In this document: piece by piece, positions 60,931-64,000 of the stretch
Layout of the letters: every line of letters begins with the position of its first letter
Numbering within the stretch: position 1 is the first letter of the stretch
DNA from: Burkholderia diffusa
Lineage (GTDB): Bacteria > Pseudomonadota > Gammaproteobacteria > Burkholderiales > Burkholderiaceae
DNA length: 64,000 bases
Reading direction: 5' to 3'
NCBI RefSeq assembly: GCF_902499115.1
Contig: NZ_CABVPN010000011.1
Coordinates: 1 to 64,000, forward strand
The notes under the pieces: model-generated
The model's input: the letters and a program-made list of their open reading frames with translations, nothing else
The model's database searches: none
What the model was told of the DNA's origin: nothing
Program-made: the position numbers and the translations under genes

Positions 60931-60962
60931 ACCACGGACGGCAACCGGGAGAAGGACCAAGT

Positions 60963-62048
60963 ATGGCTGCGCTGAGCTTGAAGGGCGTCAGGAAATCCTA
61001 CGACGGCAAGCAGCACGTGCTGCACGGCATCGACGTGGAGATCGCCGACGGCGAATTCATCGTGCTGGTCGGCCCGTCGGGCTGCGGCAAGTCGACGCTG
61101 CTGCGGATGATCGCGGGGCTCGAGACGGTGACGGACGGCGAGATCGCGATCGGCGATCGCGTCGTCAACGCGCTGGAGCCGAAGGATCGCGACATCGCGA
61201 TGGTGTTCCAGAACTATGCGCTGTATCCGCACATGACGGTCGCGCAGAACATGGGCTACGGGCTGAAGATCCGCGGCATCGAGCGCGCGACGATCGACTC
61301 GCGGGTGGCCGCGGCCGCGAAGATCCTCGAACTCGAGCCGTTGCTCGCGCGGCGGCCGCGCGAACTGTCGGGCGGCCAGCGGCAGCGCGTCGCGATGGGG
61401 CGTGCGATCGTGCGCGAGCCGTCGGTGTTTCTGTTCGACGAGCCGCTGTCGAACCTCGACGCGAAGCTGCGCGTGCAGATGCGGCTCGAGATCCAGCGGC
61501 TGCATGCGCGGCTCGCGACGACGAGCGTGTACGTGACGCACGACCAGATCGAGGCGATGACGCTCGCGCAGCGCGTGATCGTGATGAACCGTGGCTATGC
61601 GGAGCAGATCGGCGCGCCGGTCGACGTGTACGAGAAACCGGCGACGGTGTTCGTCGCGGGCTTCATCGGCTCGCCGGCGATGAACCTGATGCACGGCCGG
61701 CTGTCGGAGGATGGCGCGACGTTTACGGTCGCGGGCGGCGGTCCGGCGCTGCCGGTCGCCAGCGCGCCCGGCATCGGCACCACGATCGCCACCGGGCGCG
61801 ACTGGGTGCTCGGCGTGCGGCCGGAGCACATGACGCCGCAGCCGGGCGTCGCGCAGGCCTCGCTGCCGGTCGACTCGTGCGAGCTGCTCGGCGCGGACAA
61901 CCTCGCGCACGGCCGCTGGGGCAACCACGACGTCGCGGTGCGGCTGCCGCACGCGGATCGTCCCGCGCGCGGCACGGCGCTGGGCGCCGCGCTGCCCGCG
62001 CACCGGCTGCATTTCTTCGATCCCGAGACCGGCAAGCGTGCCGGCTGA
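60963..62048 (+). CDS. ugpC: sn-glycerol-3-phosphate ABC transporter, ATP-binding protein UgpC
   Basis: UgpC powers uptake and, in relatives, senses internal phosphate. The 361-residue ATPase has Walker A GPSGCGKST (about 37-45), signature LSGGQRQR, Walker B VFLFDEPLSNLD, the switch histidine in VYVTHDQ, and a C-terminal MalK-like OB domain. The ATG at 60963 gives MAALSLKGVRKSY; upstream in-frame starts lie inside ugpE. Confidence 0.95.
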   Translation: MAALSLKGVRKSYDGKQHVLHGIDVEIADGEFIVLVGPSGCGKSTLLRMIAGLETVTDGEIAIGDRVVNALEPKDRDIAMVFQNYALYPHMTVAQNMGYGLKIRGIERATIDSRVAAAAKILELEPLLARRPRELSGGQRQRVAMGRAIVREPSVFLFDEPLSNLDAKLRVQMRLEIQRLHARLATTSVYVTHDQIEAMTLAQRVIVMNRGYAEQIGAPVDVYEKPATVFVAGFIGSPAMNLMHGRLSEDGATFTVAGGGPALPVASAPGIGTTIATGRDWVLGVRPEHMTPQPGVAQASLPVDSCELLGADNLAHGRWGNHDVAVRLPHADRPARGTALGAALPAHRLHFFDPETGKRAG

Positions 62049-62076
62049 CCCTGACGGACCTGCTGCGAGGCGCACG

Positions 62077-62841
62077 ATGACTTCCCGTACCGACTGGCCC
62101 TATCCGCGCGTCGTCGCCCATCGCGGCGGCGGCACGCTCGCGCCGGAGAACACGCTCGCCGCGTTCGACGAAGGCGCGCGGCGCGGTCACCGGATGGTCG
62201 AGTTCGACGCGAAGCTGTCCGCCGACGACGTGAGTTTCCTGCTGCACGACGACACGGTCGACCGCACGTCGAACGGCAGCGGGCCGGCGGCGGGCATGCG
62301 CTATGCGGCGCTGGCCGCGCTCGACGCCGGCGCCTGGTTCGACGCGCGGTTCGCGGGCGAGCGGATGCCGACGCTCGAGGCGGCGGCGGCGCGCTGCATC
62401 GCGCACGGGATGGCGGCGAACGTCGAGATCAAGCCGTGCCCGGGCCGCGAGCGCGACACGGGGCAGCGGGTGGCGGCCGATGCGGCCGCGTACTGGCACG
62501 GCGCGGCCGTGCTGCCGCTGCTGTCGTCGTTCTCGTTCGACGCGCTGCAACAGGCGCGCGCGAGCGCCCCGGCGCTGCCGCGCGGGATGCTGTACGAGGC
62601 GGTGCCGGACGACTGGCACGCGCAGGTCGTCGGCGCGCTCGGCTGCGTATCGTTGCATGCAAACCACAAGGAACTCGACGAACCGCTCGTGCGCGCGATC
62701 AAGGCGGCCGGGCTGCGCATCCTGGTCTACACGGTCAACGACCTCGCCCGGGCGCGCGAACTCGTGCGCTGGGGCGTCGATGCGGTCTGCACGGACCGAA
62801 TCGACCTGATCGGCCCCGATGCACTGGACGACATTGCGTAG
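62077..62841 (+). CDS. ugpQ: Glycerophosphodiester phosphodiesterase, cytoplasmic type
   Basis: UgpQ hydrolyses imported glycerophosphodiesters to glycerol-3-phosphate and an alcohol. The 254-residue protein has the GDPD signature VAHRGGGTLAPENTLAAF (residues 12-29), the LLHDDTVDRTSNG active-site region and VEIKPC. There is no signal peptide, so it acts in the cytoplasm. GCGAGG lies six bases before the ATG at 62077. It is the last gene of the ugp operon. Confidence 0.95.
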   Translation: MTSRTDWPYPRVVAHRGGGTLAPENTLAAFDEGARRGHRMVEFDAKLSADDVSFLLHDDTVDRTSNGSGPAAGMRYAALAALDAGAWFDARFAGERMPTLEAAAARCIAHGMAANVEIKPCPGRERDTGQRVAADAAAYWHGAAVLPLLSSFSFDALQQARASAPALPRGMLYEAVPDDWHAQVVGALGCVSLHANHKELDEPLVRAIKAAGLRILVYTVNDLARARELVRWGVDAVCTDRIDLIGPDALDDIA

Positions 62842-62893
62842 CGACCCGTCCCGCGCGATGGTGGATGCGGGAAGACCCTGAGACAAAAAAACG

Positions 62894-62926
62894 ACGCCCC
62901 GGCGGGATTTCCGCCGGGGCGTTTTG
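62894..62926. terminator. Bidirectional intrinsic terminator between ugpQ and ompW
   Basis: ACGCCCCGGCGG pairs with CCGCCGGGGCGT around a GATTT loop. TTT follows on + and an A run precedes, so it can end ugpQ and the convergent porin gene. Confidence 0.9.
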
Positions 62927-63005
62927 CATCGAGGAGACGTTACGTCACGAAAAATCCGCTACAAATTGCAGCAGGATTAACCATTCCCCAAATATTCGAC
63001 TACGC

Positions 63006-63737
63006 TTAGAAACGGTAGCCGACGTTCAGGTACGTGACGATCGGGTTCAGCGAGATGTGGGCCTTCGACGTTTCCGTCAGGGTGCCGACCGGCGTCCGGC
63101 GAGCCGTCGTGAAGGTCGCGGTCACGCTGACGGGGATGTACGAGAGCGACAGGCCCGCGAACCAGTGTTTCGTGAAGTTGTACGTGAAGCCGGCGTTGAA
63201 GACGGGCGCCCACTGGTTGCTGGTCGTGGCGCTGGTCGGGCCGCCGAGCACGCCGTTCTCGAAGCTGCTGTTCGTGATCTTCGCGCCGGTGAACCAGATG
63301 TACGTTGCGCCGATGCCGACATACGGGCGGAACTTCGCGTTGGCGTCGTTGAAGTGGTAGCGAAGCAATACGGCGGGGCTCCACTGGTACGCACGGCCGA
63401 GTACGCCGAATCTTTCGAACTGACCCTTGCCGGTGATGTCGAACTTCGGCGGTATCCCCATGACGAGCTCGGTGGAGATATGGTCGGTGACGAAGTAGCC
63501 CGTTGCGAGCCCAAGCGTATCGGCGTCGCTGATGCCGGCGCCGGTGTTGGGAATCGATTGGTTGATGGGCGTGCCGCCAACGCCGTAGACGAACAGCGGG
63601 TCGCTGCTGTCCTGCGGCGAAAGGTGGAACCAACCGGTGCTGACGTAGAAATCACCTGCGGATTGTGCTTGTGCCGTACCGCCCGCAAACGTGAATGCGA
63701 GCGCTGCAGCCCCCGTAATGGCCAGTTTTCGTTTCAT
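63006..63737 (-). CDS. ompW: OmpW-family outer-membrane protein
   Basis: OmpW proteins are eight-stranded beta-barrels with a hydrophobic channel. The 243-residue precursor has a signal peptide ending at AQA (residue 24). Alternating beta strands follow, including FRPYVGIGATYIWF, HWFAGLSLSYIPV and the aromatic C-terminus NVGYRF with a final Phe, as needed for BAM insertion. GGAGGAG lies just before the ATG. It is convergent with ugpQ and has its own promoter. Confidence 0.93.
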   Translation of the reverse strand: MKRKLAITGAAALAFTFAGGTAQAQSAGDFYVSTGWFHLSPQDSSDPLFVYGVGGTPINQSIPNTGAGISDADTLGLATGYFVTDHISTELVMGIPPKFDITGKGQFERFGVLGRAYQWSPAVLLRYHFNDANAKFRPYVGIGATYIWFTGAKITNSSFENGVLGGPTSATTSNQWAPVFNAGFTYNFTKHWFAGLSLSYIPVSVTATFTTARRTPVGTLTETSKAHISLNPIVTYLNVGYRF

Positions 63738-63765
63738 TGTGTCTCCTCCGATCTAAGGCGTGCTC

Positions 63766-63795
63766 ATTATGACGACTGCGTTTAAAACCAAACAA
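63766..63795 (-). promoter_or_regulatory. Promoter of the OmpW-family gene
   Basis: On the minus strand, TTGTTT (63795-63790) and CATAAT (63771-63766) are separated by 18 bases. A start near 63759 would give a short leader of about 20 bases before the ompW ATG. The surrounding sequence is unusually AT-rich for this genome. Confidence 0.6.
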
Positions 63796-63929
63796 GCTCG
63801 TAAGTTAGAGTTTTCACCCTAAGATTAGTACGACCGTACGTTTCCGCGCCCGCCGGGACAGGCATTCTACGCAGGTGCGCAATTTCGGACCTCCGGGTAT
63901 TTCCTAACGCGTTCAAACGGACATTCAGC

Positions 63930-64000
63930 ATGGCACGGTTAGCACGACTCTACGTTCCCGACCAGCCGCAGCACGTGATACTGCGCGGCCTGGATCAGCA
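63930..64000 (+). CDS. REP-associated (Y1/IS200-like) transposase, 5' end only
   Basis: The window ends 71 bases into a frame that starts MARLARLYVPDQPQHVILRG and continues LDQ. This is the usual N-terminus of Y1-family RAYT-type transposase-like proteins in Burkholderia, where PxHVxxRG is the first conserved block. The HUH motif and tyrosine would lie beyond the window. The ATG is preceded by only a weak ribosome site. Confidence 0.75.
   Translation, partial: MARLARLYVPDQPQHVILRGLDQ

Overview
The window is a high-GC betaproteobacterial chromosome segment that reads as Burkholderia, most likely the Burkholderia cepacia complex, main chromosome. This assignment is an inference from gene order (tRNA-tuf-secE-nusG-rplKAJL-rpoBC-recQ-str-S10-spc-alpha, then cutA-dsbD, hemB, engB, cytochrome c4, ccs1-ccsA, msrPQ, mrcA|pil, aroKB-dgt, ugp) and from familiar protein sequences. 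No database search was run.

Layout. Positions 1-842 are a non-coding flank holding the frameshifted left end of an IS3-family element. From 843 a strong promoter drives tRNA-Tyr, tRNA-Gly, tRNA-Thr and a first EF-Tu gene, followed by tRNA-Trp, secE, nusG, the L11/L10 operons and rpoBC (to 14810). recQ sits between rpoC and the str operon (rpsL, rpsG, fusA, second tuf). The S10, spc and alpha operons then run without foreign genes from rpsJ (21898) to rplQ (36529). All are on the + strand, with tight spacing and many ATGA or 1-base overlaps. rpmJ (38 codons) and the two tuf copies, which appear identical over almost their whole length, belong here.

From 36.7 to 47.3 kb lies a redox, heme and cytochrome section: cutA and dsbD; hemB (minus); engB (minus); a diheme cytochrome c4; the system II cytochrome c assembly pair ccs1-ccsA; and the methionine-sulfoxide repair pair msrP-msrQ. 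Between hemB and engB, on the opposite strand, I see a promoter, three hairpins and an intrinsic terminator with no ORF. One hairpin loop carries an anti-Shine-Dalgarno CTCCTCC motif, so this is a strong small-RNA candidate.

From 47.3 to 56.4 kb lie lptM and cyaY (divergent), mrcA (PBP1A, minus) and, divergent from it, a compact pilM-pilN-pilO/P-pilQ operon in which PilO and PilP look fused into one protein. aroK, aroB and dgt follow. From 57.7 to 62.9 kb is a complete glycerol-3-phosphate uptake operon, ugpBAECQ, behind a possible Pho box. An OmpW-family porin (minus) and the first codons of a Y1/RAYT-type transposase end the window.

The most interesting signals are regulatory: (1) inverted repeats that place the promoter -10 inside a terminator-like hairpin at operon boundaries (rplN and rplQ clearly, rpsJ weakly), with identical geometry; (2) the anti-SD small RNA between hemB and engB; (3) hairpins at nearly every junction of the alpha operon; (4) the PilO-PilP fusion; (5) gene conversion of the tuf pair.
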